Source: Tubulanus polymorphus (taxonomy: Eukaryota > Nemertea > Palaeonemertea > Tubulaniformes > Tubulanidae). From it: 64,000 nucleotides of DNA. Both the position numbers and the translations under genes were made by a program. Below, one piece after another: positions 1 to 12,950 of the stretch. The stretch spans positions 28,364,001 to 28,428,000 of the forward strand of contig NC_134025.1 of NCBI RefSeq assembly GCF_964204645.1. Reading direction: 5' to 3'. How positions within the stretch are numbered: the stretch's first letter is position 1; the number at the start of each line of letters is the position of its first letter. The notes under the pieces are model-generated. The model was not told the DNA's origin. It made no database searches and worked only from the letters and a program-made list of their open reading frames with translations.

Positions 1-43
1 CGTATTTCAGAAAGTATCCAGCGCTGTAATTGCGATCAACAGA

Positions 44-3000
44 ATGAAACGCGCCGTCAACAACGAGAATAATGAGCTTGAAAACTCATCTGCTCAACTC
101 GTTCAAAGCGACGGAAAAACGACGAAAAAATCCGGCGATTCGGTGAAACTGGAGGAACAAATAACGAACGAAAAACTAACGAATTTACAACAGATATTCG
201 AAGAGGCGGATGAAGATGGCGGGGGTGGGTTAGATATAGACGAATTTCGATACGCCATGAGGCAGACCATGGGTGCCGTCGATGACCACGAGTTGGAGAT
301 AGTTTTCATGAAAGTGGACACGAATTGCGATGGAACTGTCGACTGGGATGAATACCTGTCCTATATGTTGCTCGAGTACAAAGAGAAAGATCAAATGACC
401 AGTATGCTTCAAGAGAAACCGTTCCCTAAATCTCTCAAAGATGTCGAATGCAATCACAGAGATGATATAACGACGATTACGTTTTTACCATCTCTAATAA
501 ATCGACACGGTAATTCTGCCGATGATATAGATTACCTCCACGGACGATACATTACAATCAGTAAAGAAGGTGTCATCAATTTATGGTCGTTAGATATGAA
601 CCATCTGAAAACGTACCACGCAAACGGTTCGAACGAGAGAACTAGATCTATTTGGGTAACCGATTTGGTGTGTATGCCTAATGTTAGTATGGTGGCCATT
701 GCTTCAACCCAAAGAGATATCGCACTTTACGATCTTAATGCAAGTAAGTTTGAAAAGCATTACCGTATAAGTGGATTAGATCATTGTGCTTTATGCATGG
801 ATTACTGGTTTGACACTAAAGATATGAATAAAGGAATTCTCCTTTGGGGAGACGGAGGAGGTAACGTGTGCGGGGTCAAATTTAATGAGTGCATGTTGGG
901 TGGATTGTTCGGCGCATATCCCGGTAAGCAGGTGCACGGTCAACGGATACCGTTTCCCGAGTTGCTGAAGGGCCAAGCGAAGGGTGTGCAAGCGTACAGG
1001 ATGACTGGTTTACACGATGACTGGGTTAGTCAAGTGAAATATTTTCCCACGTTAGACTCTTTCATATCTTGTTCGGTATCGAGCACAAATTCGATGTATC
1101 TCGGCGATTTTGAACAGAAAAAGTCCAGTTCGTACTTCAGCGTGAAGAAAGGAATTCTATGTTTCGACTATAGTAAAATAACGAACATCATCGTCACAGG
1201 AGGAGTCGATCATTTGGTAAGATTGTGGAATCCATACGTCACCAGTAAAGCTATCGTCGTCTTCAAAGGTCACGCTAAAGCGGTCACTCACGTCATGATA
1301 AACAATGTCAGAGAACAAGTGATAAGCATCGCTAAAGATAAGACAATTAGAGTATTCAATATGGCGGATCAAAGTTGCGCGCAGGTTATACCCGGGATCA
1401 AAATACCGATGGGTCCACACGTGATCTCAGCGGCATTTTACAATCCGCAGACGCAATCTCTCATCCTTACTACCAATCAGTTAGCGTATTTTGAACGTAA
1501 AGACGAAGAAAGGCATCAGGAAATAAAATCGCACATGAAGCCAATATGTGCCGCACTTTATAACAAATTATTCAACCAGGTCGTAAGTGCGTGCCATGCG
1601 TCGGTCGTCAGTGTTTGGGATTTGGATACTGGGCAAAAGGTCATCCAATTCACAAATGCCCACAAAGTAGTGGAACGTGGAGAGGAACGAGGTGTCGAAA
1701 TAACAGCCATGGAATTCGATCCAACAGGTCGGCGATTGATAACAGGGGCCAGGGATGGAACCGTTAAAATCTGGAATTTCAACAACGGAGCCTGTCTTAG
1801 AGAGCTCGATACGCCAGGAGGTTGCGAGGTCACAGGAATCGTCTGTCCGAAGCAGAGGATTGTGATCGCTGGTTGGAACAGGCGAATATCTACATTCATC
1901 GACGCGAAAGATGCAGAAGACATCGGTAAAGTTTGGGCATCTTGGCACAAAGATGACATCCTCTCAGTAGCATTTTACCCGCGCTCGAGTATCATTGCAA
2001 CGAGTTCGTATAACGGCGATATAATAATATGGTCACTGGAAACAGCTCATGCCCTGAGTCATATCAATGTTAACGAAAGTGCCTATCCACAAACAACATC
2101 GCGACTAAGTACACAGTACTTCTCCAATAGAAGCTGCAGTAGTTTGGAATCATCGAAAACTCCGGTTAAAGGTGGTAGAGCTATCACCGTGAAAGAAATG
2201 ATAGCACTGAACACGCAAGAAGCGACTGCTGGTAGGCGATCGGGTATGTCAACCTCTCACGGTCATAGATCGGGATGGAAGACACCTGAAATCGACGGTC
2301 GTAGGACCAGTTTCGATGCCAGCAGTCCAGTGAGTAATCGCAGAGCGAGTGTAGCGGACAGAGGCAGTAGCAAGCGACGAGGGAGTAGAGTCAATACGGG
2401 AGGTAGTGATAGCCGTAAGGATAAGAGTAACCTCGAAAGTTGTGCTGAAGACAGTGAACACGACGCTACACCTCCCTCTCCAGGAATACACTCTCTCATT
2501 TCTGATGACAGTGTAAAATTAACGCAGTCACTTATTGATGCCTATAGGAATAAACACGCTGCATCAGTTGATAACATAGTTTTTTTACAAACTCGCGAAA
2601 CCGGTCCCAGTACAGCAACTTTGATGGCAGCTGGAGCGGAGGGCTGGGTTCGAGCCTGGTCTATACATCACAAAGGTGGGCTCAAAGGTCAATTCATCGC
2701 ATCCCACAAACCCGGGGAGTCAATTACTGCCATGTCGACTGACACTAAAAACCAGTTTCTCATGACCGGCGATACGTTAGGTTACGTCAAAATCTGGGAC
2801 ATTACCGAATATTGCATATCTAAAAGGCAACTAGAACAAATGAAGCCGGTCAGTCATGAGGAACTCGAAAAACTATTTCCGTATGTGCGATTTGCAAATG
2901 ATCCGATCGTCAGGAAAATCAAACGCAGAGCAATGGCGAATGTAATTAGTGTTAGTAGCGAGCCACCTCCTACAAGTAAACCGGACGAGACAATGCACGG

Positions 3001-3946
3001 TCCTCCAACACTTAATTCTTTCAAGGCTCATACTAAAGCTGTAACTCACATCGAGTTTGTTGAAGATAGAAAGCTACTCATAACCAGTAGTTTAGATTGT
3101 TCTGTTCGCTTATGGACATTGTGCGGAAGGTACATAGGTACGTTTGGCCAACCCGACCCTTGGGAAAAACTACCAAAAGTCATGAACGTAAAAGAACGAG
3201 AAGTAACGATGCCACCAGATATAAGAAAATGTGCATCTGCCGGAACACTTCAGGTTCTCAAAGGTGGAATGGCACAGAAATGGAAGATGGCAAGAAACAT
3301 CGTGTTGATTTGGTTGACTAAAGCGAGAAAGCAGCAGCAACATTTAGATAGTTTGAATGAATCGATTATAGAAACACCGCACACAGATACCGACGAAGAC
3401 GAGAGTGAGAAAGAACCGGCGTTAGAACATATACTTGGAAGACATTACAAAGCTAAAGTGAGACACAGAATTCCACCGCAGTTGCCTCCAATTCGACATA
3501 ATCAGAGTCAGGTAGCTATCTCCTGAAAAAAAGTTTTGAAAATTTGATCAGAAAATTGTAATGAGCAGTCTTATCTAAATTTACAGGTGGTTGTTTATTC
3601 AAGTCTTCCTTTTCACGATATGGTTCCAATCAACGACTTCGTACCACCACCGTTTTTACAAGAAGTGCTCGATCGACAACATGGAGGTGGAGCCGCGCAG
3701 GAAACTTCCAAATTTGGCCAAAAAGTACGAACCGTACATCCATTCAGGCGGTTGTGATTAATGCGAACGATTTCAAACATTTCAACTTTCTTTTCCTAGA
3801 TGAGAACGTTTATGTCGAAACAAAGGACTGTTCGAGCTTTGAACAGCGCTTGTGGTGCCAACAATCGCCGACGACGTACGCTTGAATCCCGCAGAAAAAC
3901 ATTGTTTCGCCACCAGTCCCCATCATCACCAGTCAGCTCTCGCTAA
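44..3946 (+). CDS. EF-hand and WD-repeat protein, WDR49/WDR64/EFCAB8-like
   Basis: The inferred protein is about 1250 residues. Two EF-hand loops stand near the N-terminus (residues about 56-67 and 92-103, the second with canonical D-x-N-x-D-G spacing). Many WD repeats follow, with recurring W-D/W-N/W-S ends and GH starts, broken by a Ser/Arg-rich low-complexity stretch (about 690-820). This order matches the WDR49/WDR64/EFCAB8 family, also annotated as WD repeat-containing protein on Y chromosome; its members are often ciliary or testis-expressed, so a ciliary role is inference only. Coding exons are 44-3511, 3587-3724 and 3800-3946; the two small introns are phase 0 and end in clean AG. If the first donor is not used, the frame stops at 3526. 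The start is the first in-frame ATG, just after an acceptor-like TTTCAG at 5-10, so a 5' exon may lie outside the window. The 3.47-kb first exon is odd beside the intron-dense neighbours. Confidence 0.87.
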
Positions 3947-4058
3947 AACTACTTAACACTCGATAATACTTACAACTGTGCTTATAAATATTAAATAATT
4001 CGTCGGTTTCTTTTATTCATTGTAATCTATCTTAGAAAAAAGTCTCTATTTTTGAGAA

Positions 4059-4064
4059 AATAAA
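4059..4064 (+). terminator. Poly(A) signal of the EF-hand/WD gene
   Basis: An AATAAA lies about 110 bases after the inferred stop at 3944-3946. The 3947-4364 stretch otherwise holds only the two convergent 3' flanks of this gene and the bZIP gene; I see no further gene in it. Confidence 0.5.
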
Positions 4065-4307
4065 ACAGCCTATCTATACTGTTGATTAACTTCTTACTAC
4101 ATTACGGTATGCATTTGTACATGATCATATTGTTTGTTACACTAAAATAAAATATCAAGAAAGGAATTGTTTAGTTTTCGATCGTTCCAATGTCGCATGG
4201 AGGATTATGATGTATAAGTATCCTAATCCAAAACACTGCTCCTTACAAGCATTTTGGGCCATGGAATTTGACTTTCATTATAGAATTGTAGGATTGGAGT
4301 ATCACTA

Positions 4308-4317
4308 TTTATTTATT
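4308..4317 (-). terminator. Poly(A) signal of the bZIP gene
   Basis: Read on the minus strand this is an overlapping double AATAAA, about 50 bases past the bZIP stop codon. The position fits a very short 3'UTR. Confidence 0.5.
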
Positions 4318-4364
4318 CAACAAACAAACATTCATTTATAGATTGTTAATTATATCTCCGCCGT

Positions 4365-5363
4365 TCACAGTCCATCTTGTTGGTTCATCGAGGGCCAAGA
4401 TGTACCAGCGGGAATAGTTTGATTATTATGAGACTGCGGTATTAATGTATTCAAACGAGATTCTAATACCGTTATTCTATCTTTGAGATAAACGTTCTCA
4501 TATTCTAGTTCGAGTGACCGTTTATAGAAACTCTTTTCTTTCACTTTCTTCGCTTGTCTCGATCGCCTAGCCGACTCGTTGTTTTTTCGTCGCTTTTCCC
4601 AGTACGCGCAATCTTTCTCATCAGTCGGAACCATGTTCTTTTTTCTTTTTCTAATAAGCTGCCGCGGTTTGTAACCACCGATAGTTGCGCCAGCGCTGAG
4701 CAACTGATCGACGTCAAGATCTAATTTACCGGTATTCAACTGGTCACTGATAATCTCTCGTGTTTTGGTACAGTAGGCTTCTTCGCCTTCTTCTGGATTT
4801 TGCGCCAAATTAACTGATGGTCCATCCAGCACAGCTTCTTGCTGTTGGAGATGTAAACCATATTCCATGTGTATATCTGGTTTCAATTCACCGTTTGGTG
4901 TCATCGAGAACTTGTTGTTATTATTTTGAGGCGGGTAAGTAGTGCCGGCATAGGTTTGGTCATTAACGTACGGTTCCATGTTTGTGAAATGAATTATACC
5001 AGCTGTTTCATCTTGATCATACGCCGTTAATGCGGCCTGTACAGTTGTTAGTTTTTCGTTTGTATATTCATCATTCGTCGGGATAATTTCACTACAACTG
5101 ACTGAACGGTTCTCTTGTCGCCAAGAGGTTGTAGTAGCACATGTATCACTAACCGGTATAAATGGCCACATATTCGGATCAATTGGTGAAACGGATAATG
5201 GATAGTTTTGGTCCGTGGAATTGACATTTTCATAAGTTCTGGTATTTAATTCATTGCTCTTGGTGCCGGTGTTTGGTGCGGTGCCGTATGTCTGAGCATC
5301 GAATGCTGTTCCTACGGCAGCCGCTGATAAACAGCTTTTGTATACGGTGTCTAATGCCATCAT
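4365..5363 (-). CDS. PAR/NFIL3-like bZIP transcription factor
   Basis: This frame encodes about 332 residues in one coding exon. The last 90 residues form a basic-leucine zipper: a YWEKRRKNNESARRSR basic region, preceded by a KPRQLIRKRKK-x-MVPTDEKD segment like the C-terminal half of the PAR domain (HLF/TEF/DBP, fly Pdp1, worm CES-2, NFIL3), then a heptad zipper. Such proteins bind TTAYGTAA-type sites as dimers and act in circadian, metabolic and cell-death programmes; that role is family knowledge. The first of the usual two alanines in the basic signature is Ser. The rest is Asn/Thr/Gln-rich and not recognisable. The start chosen is the ATG-ATG pair at 5358-5363, just after a CAG acceptor (5367-5369), so at least one upstream exon, probably 5'UTR, is expected; I could not place it. 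The gene is head-to-head with PHF10 and tail-to-tail with the WD gene. Confidence 0.85.
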   Translation of the reverse strand: MMALDTVYKSCLSAAAVGTAFDAQTYGTAPNTGTKSNELNTRTYENVNSTDQNYPLSVSPIDPNMWPFIPVSDTCATTTSWRQENRSVSCSEIIPTNDEYTNEKLTTVQAALTAYDQDETAGIIHFTNMEPYVNDQTYAGTTYPPQNNNNKFSMTPNGELKPDIHMEYGLHLQQQEAVLDGPSVNLAQNPEEGEEAYCTKTREIISDQLNTGKLDLDVDQLLSAGATIGGYKPRQLIRKRKKNMVPTDEKDCAYWEKRRKNNESARRSRQAKKVKEKSFYKRSLELEYENVYLKDRITVLESRLNTLIPQSHNNQTIPAGTSWPSMNQQDGL

Positions 5364-5366
5364 CAC

Positions 5367-6026
5367 CTGGAAAATTAAATTCACAATTCAGTAGTTATCA
5401 TCCTAGTGTAAGATTTATTCAAAATGAGTTACCAAATATTTTGATTGTCAGTTGACTCATGCCGGTGTTCATCGGCAAATAAAGCCGATGTCCGATTCCG
5501 CCAAACTACATGTATTGGTTACCCAAAGATGGAGTCGTACATCGAAGAGGACAATAAAAAATCTGAAATTCAGGTGATTATTCGAGTTACACGTCTTTAT
5601 CGTCATGGAAATTGGGTTAGAATATGAAGGAGTTGTTGGTGCTAACAGAGTCGATGAGATATTTTGGTCCTATAACGTAAATCATTCCTGAAATATTACA
5701 ATTTTGTGCCGGTGTGCAAAAAGCAGTACTCCGACTCGTCTCGTCTCCTCACTCACTGGACTGCTACACAGTCAGTCTCAGTTCACAGACACAACACTTT
5801 TAATCTTGAAATAGAATACAAAATAGATATAGTTGTGGGATTGGTTTTCACTCGATTCTTTGCTGCTGTCTAATTTGACACAGTGCTCACTTCAGTAGGA
5901 CAGAGAGGGGTAGAGGGCAGTGGGGGCTATTAGTAAGTATTATCCATTAGGGCTCATTGGAATATAGGCCCTATCATTAATGCTTATTTTGGAATTGAAC
6001 CTAAATGATAATTTTTGTGATTTCAG
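5367..6026. promoter_or_regulatory. Shared 5' region of the bZIP gene and PHF10
   Basis: This spacer separates two divergent genes. On the plus strand a GTAAGT donor at 5933 and a TTTCAG acceptor ending at 6026 bracket a likely 94-base first intron of PHF10, so part of 5700-5932 is probably its 5'UTR. No convincing TATA box is visible. Short open frames here (for example 5273-5627) have no coding character. Confidence 0.4.
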
Positions 6027-6074
6027 GAATGTATTGACTTGTCAGCAGGCAATATCGTTTCGACTGAACCGATC

Positions 6075-6839
6075 ATGAACGAACCTCAACGTATCATTGA
6101 TACACCGACAAGTTTTACTGCAAGCATGCCTTTATTACAAGGTAATAAAACTTGTTTCGAAACTGATGATAGTTTGAATACAATTTCAGCAAAAATAACA
6201 TCGAATAAAGATGATAGCAACGGAGCCGATGAATCCGATAAAACAGACGCTGATGCCGTAGTGACTAAGACTGCTGGAGAACCTGAAGCGATTAACAAGA
6301 TGTATCACAAACTTGAAAAATCTCAACAAGATGAATCTGCACCTGAGATGAATACTGATTTAACTGTAAAGAACACTGATAGTCCAGATGTTGTGAAAAG
6401 CTCAGAAGTTTCAGAGATCAATGGCAAAGAACGTGATTGCAATAATGAGAATGATAAATCCATATCGTCAAATATTGATAAGGATTCAAATGTAGATACA
6501 AACCCTGCTGCTTTTGAGCTGAAGCTGAAAGATGAAGATTTAATCGGTCCTGCAATAAAAAACTTACAGAAAACTTCACCAGAAATTACTGAGAAAACAG
6601 AATCTGAGCATAGATCAGCAAATAAAGTGAACAGCCAACTAACCACTGAAAATAACTTAGTTAATGATAAACTAAAAGATAATAGAACGGACAAAATTAC
6701 TGATTCATTATCCTTGAAAAATGATTCTATAAGTAATTCTGATTCTGTTCAAACCAAAGTACCATCCTCATTATCATCTTCATCCACTGTCGCGATTCAT
6801 CATTCTTCTCATTCATCCGCTGTTAGTAGTAGTAACATG

Positions 6840-6880
<41 letters not shown>

Positions 6881-9800
6881 TCTCATCTCTAATCATGGAA
6901 TCAATTCAGAAAATGATGAGTCATCTCATCATATTAAAACAGATCGGAATGCTGGTGAGTTAATAGTGTGTCTTGTGTGTGTGTGTTAGTAAAACTGCAT
7001 GTCGTCTACGTCTCATCAGTAGTATATCAAATTGTAGTTCTGGTCAACCCTACTTTTAACGCTGCATATATTGATAACTAATTGATAAGTAACTTAAATC
7101 GAGGCATCAAATAACTTAGGATCTTGTCATCAGTTAAGATAAAGTAACGCTTGAAATCAAGTCTGTAAGTTAAGTGAAATTAAGTCAGTAAGTAATTTTG
7201 TATTTGCACAAAAAATGTGGGTGTCCAGAACTACCATTTTTTATACCGGGGTACTGCTATCATCTCTCAATATTTTTGCATATTGCATGTAAATTTCATT
7301 TCATTTTGCTCCATTTTCATTTGAGGAGAAAGAAAATCTAAACACTTCCATTTTGTATTTCAGGTATGTTGGAAGGAGGGAAAGTGGCGCTTACGAGAAC
7401 TCCCGTACTTTCTGAAAGTCTCGTCGGTAAATGTGTCGTCGAAGAGAAAGTCGAGTCTCATTCCAACTCGCCAACAGCCGTCGTTCCGTTGAGCTTCGCC
7501 GATCAAGGATTAGGCCACGTAATCGAACATTCGTACTCAGATTCGAGTTTATTGAAATCGACGGTGCAGTCGCACGCCGGTAACGATATCGTCGCGTTTA
7601 AACCGACCGACCCCGGCGTCGTTTCGGATAGTTTATCCTCCGAACTCGAAGAACCGGTCGTGTCGTCTATTGACAAAATAATAGAATCGGTGAAAGCGAT
7701 GGGTGAGAACGCAGCTTCGCCGGCCGAATCGAGTCCTTCCGATTTCAACTCGGTATCGATGATCGCTAATTTCGACGAATCGAGTAACGTTCCGTCGTCG
7801 TTCGATCCGATCGACGAGAGCAGTAATTTGGGCGAGTGTAAAAATGATGATGAACTGAGTAATAACGATTTAAGCGTCGCGGTATCGGCCGCTGATTTGA
7901 TGGACGATACGAGTAATCTACCGAGTGAAACTGGTTCGATGATGGATACGAGCGATAGTATTCACTTCACCGTACCGAAAAATATCAACGAAGAAACGAT
8001 GATGTCCGTCGACGATACGACTAAAGACGACAGCATGGACGGTTCAACTAAAGAGACGAATAAACCGAAAAGAAGACCTAAAAGTCGACGAAGCAGCACT
8101 TGTTCCATGGCTGTTGAGCTCGGATTGGATTCGCATAAGATCGGGTAAATTAAGAAATATTTGAAATTATACCGGGTCCCTACAGATTCCTTGAAAACGG
8201 AAAAGGTGCTTAAAACTTTTAATTTGAGCAAAATGCCGCAAACTCCTTCGATTTTGAGCATAAAACAAAAAAATTTCGCTCCAGCTGTTATATAAATTTT
8301 CTTACCATTTGCAACCATTAGGCATAATCTTCCGGTGGAGAAAATATTTGAGTATCAGTGGCCGCAGGAGAAAAATGGAGAATGGTTCTTACTTCAAGAA
8401 CAATTGTCGGAATATTTAGGAATAAAATCGTTTAAGAGAAAATATCCAGGTAACTATACCATTGTTTTAGTACTAAACTAAACTTTTAGTTTAAAAAAAT
8501 GTACATCGAATCTGCTCCAATTCATCCATTCTTTCTACTGATAATTTTCAAATGATACAAGAGTTGAGTGCGGTTTTCTCAAAGGAATTTTTTTGAATTT
8601 AAGATATGACACGACACAATGTTGATATGCGAGAACGAAATTTTCTAAAAGAGACAGGAGCAGTAACAGAGACCCAGTGCGATCTAGGTGAGTCAGTATT
8701 TACATTTACCTGGCTATTAGATATTTGTTTATTCCAAAGATATTTGATGATTGCCTAAACCAGATTAAATGTGATATTAGTACGATAACCACACTCAAAC
8801 GTGGTGAACGGATAATAGGATAAAAACCCACTCTGTACAATTGAAAGAATTTAAAATCGAGATTTTAATTCTAAAATGTAAAAACAACGTTTCGATCTCA
8901 CACTAGAGATCATCGTCTAAATGTGATATGCATTGGATATCGATATTGATATTGACTCTAAGTCAGACGTTTCATAGCTGGGTTCTTGTTGAAGAATTAA
9001 AGGTTACTTACGGTATTTATAGAAGTGCCGTCCGTGCCTGTTATCTGACAACTGACGTTTAATCCACCTTTTATACATTTTATGCGCACATTTTTTTGGC
9101 TTTCGTCATTATCTGCTTATTGTCTATTTGTATCGGAAGATGTGATATTATTTCTGGCGTCTTCATCATTTAATCAACTTACGGTACGGGGGTCTGCGCA
9201 GTTCGGGATAAATACGTTTTGGTTTTCGAGTGAATCCGTCGCGAATTGTTAATCAACCGCGACCCCGGTGCGCTGCTTATAATCCACACGCTAGGTATTC
9301 TGAGTATTAATGAACAGGCAACTTCCGAACAAAGAAAAGAACAAATGATACAACCAATGTCGGTTTCCCGTTTTGCTCCCCATGAGCGAGAGGGATTACC
9401 AGTTGTTCAATATCTCTTATTACAATGGTTACTATGACATGTTTTGTTGTGTTTTGTTGCCGACCGAAGTCATGGAGTTAAAAGTCACCTTGTTGCAGCT
9501 CTTGTATTTGGCTAAAACTTTTCGAAAATCTATCAAGTTATGAAGTTGAATTGTGCATGTTGCGCGGGTTTTTTATTGATTCGAAAAAAAACTGGTTTCT
9601 ATATTCTGGTTAAAACACATTTAGAGACTGTGATGTTATTTGGATTATTGTATCCAGTGGGTCCAATTATAAAGGTCACACGTCAGACAAGTGGTTGAAA
9701 CACGCCCCCTGCTGTAGGAGGATGAATATCCCATTGTCAATCATAATCCGGTTGTGATTAAAAAAGCCCGTAGGCTCTCGGAGCTGAATGAAAACTACTA

Positions 9801-12708
9801 TTGTTACGATGAAAGTTTTTCTGAGGATACTTTTTCCTAATTGTTGTATACCAGTAGATATGAATGCGTACTATTGTTTACCGTATTTTACTACATTGTA
9901 CTATAATTTTTCCAGGATTAACTGCCATACGAACTGAAGACGTCTTAGATATGATGGCTAAAGAATATCCTGAAAAATATACTGTAAGATATTAACAGCG
10001 TCAGTCTCTTTTACGCCTATGATGACGCTCAGTTGATTTCATGATTTCTATACTATTTTAGGAATTGACTGCCATATTACATGAAAAAGAGAAGAAAAGA
10101 GCTGATGAGACAAAAAAGAAATATCAGCAGGTTCGTGTCATACCAGCATTCAATTTCTTCAGTCCCAGCATTCAATTTCTTCAGTCCCCATGATAAAAAT
10201 TTGAATAAGTTTTTCATGTGGTTTTCTTCAGCCGACTATTGAAAAAAGCAAAATGAAGGAGTTCATTCGAAAAGCTGTAAAACGATGTGCTGAATATAAT
10301 CAGAGTTTTATGAGAGAAAAACGAGAGGAACGCGCTGCTTACTTCGATCTACAAACTATGGTCAGTTTGTAGCGCAGTTGAATATTATTATCATTGCTTT
10401 ATCGGTTTATCAAATTCCATAATATATTTTATATATTCTAATTGTCAGGAAATCCACCATCCAATAACCAAGAAAATGAAACTTGAACCGAGAGCTCTCG
10501 GAGCGTATCCAGTAGCTTTACTGCCCGGCCAGTATCAAGATAGTTATAAGATGTACAAATCGGAGGAATTGAAATATTTCCCTCTGAATACCGTTATGTA
10601 TAACCCTCCGAAAAAACTGAAAACGATATACGCTGATCCTAACGAACCGACAGATTCCGAATCTGAAGACAGTGTCGCTTCGGTATGTGTTCAAAACTAT
10701 TCATAATCGATGTGTGCGTTTAAACTGATTTTAGCAGAATTAGAATTTATATCTGATTAGATTTATTAACACAACGCATGTCATTTAAAGCTTTGCCTGT
10801 TCACTTTAACTGCTTCACGTTTAAAATCAATCAACTCCTTAACAATCTATATGATACATATGATAATGAGCTAAAGACCGGAATTCCTTCCTTCTTCGTT
10901 AAAAGTCAAAACATTTCAATCGAGGTGTGAAAGTTTCTGGTTTTCTTGTCTTGCAGCGAGAAGGCTCTTCTGCAGGGTCAGACACTACTGCTAGTAAAAA
11001 TGATAGTGAAGCAAAATCAGAGATTGTCGCATCTCTGCAGACTCAAAAGGTGTGCCCCATAAGGGTTAACCTTGTTGTTACATTAAATACCATTCTCATT
11101 TACCGTTATTTCACAATATTCATAATAACATCAGTCTTTGTTTCCTAACAAAAGTTACGTTATGTATTTTTGTTGTTGAATGTTTCATTCATAACTTTGT
11201 CTTCTTAACCACAATTTGAAATTGTTTCACTAATACTGCCATTCATTTAACTTAACACTGAATTCATTCTTGCATCGAGTCACTGCGCTGTTTGTAATTT
11301 CTACTAACATATCTCATATTTCACTATGATTTCCAAAGATTAGAATTTCATTTCATGATCATCTCAATGTGTTGTGCACTTGTCTTAGCGTGTAAAGAAG
11401 TCAAAATCATTTATTTCATGTCCAATCTAAATTGTAGCTGTTGACTATTGTATCATCTGGTATGAATGACTCCATTACATTCACTAATGTAGTTTCCATT
11501 TTGTAATCTATCCTGTGACATATAAATCTTTATTTATGATAAGTGAATTTTATCGATGTTCATTTGTATAGGACTCTTCTGAAGAGACAAATAGTAAAGG
11601 AACCGATGGGCAAAACGTATCCAATGGAGGAGACGATCAGGTAGATGAATAATAGATGAAAATAATCTGACGGCATAATGGAAAATATGATGTTCTAAAA
11701 CCTTGTTTCTTTTTTAAAACATTTTAGTCGACTCCCAAGCCATCAAATTCACCCGAGTGCCGGATATGTAATGAAACAGCCGATTCAAATAACCAGGAGC
11801 AGTTTATCGTGTGTTCAGAGTGTAAGAGTGCCGGTAAGTCCCCTTAGGTTTTAATTCCAGATAGAATTTAATGAATTGATGATATTTATAACCGTTGATG
11901 GTTTATGAATATTTCAGGTCATCCTTCATGTTTGGATGTTACTGCGGATATGATACCTATAATTACTAGTTATCCGTGGCAATGTATGGAATGTAAAACA
12001 TGTGTGGAATGTATGGATCCACACGATGAGGTAATTAAATGATTTCGATCGGCGCATTTCGTAATTTGGTTTAGTTTTTTCTCATGACAATTTTGATTTA
12101 ATTCATTCCAGGATAAGATGATGTTTTGTGACAGGTGTGATCGTGGATATCATACGTTTTGCGTCGGATTGCGTTCGATTCCGAATGGAAATTGGAAGTG
12201 CCCCAGTTGTAAACCACCAACGGAAAAAACACCTGGAAAACCTGGAAGGTGAGTGAAAATATGATTACTGAACTAGAGCAGGGGTCAGATTGATATAGAA
12301 AAAATGAGAAAAATTGATGTCTGTTTAAAGATTTTTGAAAAATCTTGACAATCAAAAAAAACAATTTCCAGAAAAGTTGATGTCAAGATATTTATGCCAT
12401 AAGCTGTGGAACTCAGAATTTTGAGAAAACCCTCATTTGGCGGATTAGAATTCCTAGTCATGTTTGAAGATGAAATTTTGATGCTATGTAATTTCAGGAA
12501 GCCCAAAAATTCGAAGGATCTGAAAGCAGAACCACAAGAGGTTAAAGTGAGGAAGAAACCTGGTCCAAAACCTAAGAATAAAGACAACAAGGAACCTAAA
12601 GAGAAAAGGGAGCCAAAGAAAAAGAAGGAGGTCAAGGAAAAGGTTCCGAAAATTAAAAAAGAGAAGACACCTAAGAAGCAGGAAAAGGAAGAAGATGAAA
12701 ATGAATGA
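6075..12708 (+). CDS. PHF10: PHD finger protein 10 (BAF45A), PBAF chromatin-remodelling subunit
   Basis: PHF10 is a nuclear subunit of the SWI/SNF-family PBAF complex. Fourteen coding exons join in phase: 6075-6954, 7364-8144, 8322-8449, 8604-8687, 9916-9983, 10062-10130, 10232-10360, 10449-10682, 10957-11049, 11572-11640, 11728-11833, 11918-12030, 12112-12248, 12498-12708 (about 1033 residues). Exons 3-8 carry the SAY region, including [15 protein letters not shown] and the TETQC and YPVAL-PGQ motifs shared with human PHF10. Exons 11-13 carry tandem PHD fingers (about 856-960) with the [40 protein letters not shown] zinc ligands. A Lys-rich tail ends the protein. The region before SAY is about 550 residues of Ser/Asp/Thr-rich, low-complexity sequence, far longer than in the human protein (498 residues in all). 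The exon opening at 6027 has no upstream ATG in frame, so 6075 is the preferred start. Confidence 0.94.
6836..6881 (+). repeat. (TCA)n microsatellite coding poly-serine in PHF10
   Basis: About fourteen TCA/TCT triplets in a row encode a serine run in the first coding exon of PHF10. It is in frame, so length changes would not disrupt the protein. Confidence 0.9.
8688..9915 (+). other. Large PHF10 intron
   Basis: This 1.2-kb intron lies between the exon ending at the TETQC motif and the exon opening with a LTAIRTED-like motif; phase 1 is kept across it. I find no exon, RNA gene or clear repeat in it. A 63-codon frame at 9246-9437 has no recognisable content. Confidence 0.6.
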
Positions 12709-12950
12709 GATTGCTCTTTCTTATGTGTTCAGCTTATGTTGTAGAACATTGTAATAACAGTGCATTTAATTGATCTATCAGCATCTAATACATTAGCTTT
12801 AGTAGTGTAATGTGTGCTGGCTAAAGTATCTATCATTGATTTAAGTGTATATAGCAGTAGATTTTTTGAAAATCTATATGTGTTATTTATTTAATTTTGC
12901 AAAATGTATAGTGAATTGATTTTCTGTACCGGCAATATGCTTTATATATG

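Noticed and set aside
1558-2499. Minus-strand frames of 78-133 codons
   Set aside because: They lie fully inside the EF-hand/WD exon on the other strand and have no recognisable content.
6323-6694. Minus-strand 123-codon Ser/Phe/Leu frame
   Set aside because: Antisense of the low-complexity PHF10 exon.
12285-12635. Minus-strand 116-codon frame
   Set aside because: Antisense of the Lys-rich last exon of PHF10, which naturally reads Phe/Leu/Ser-rich.
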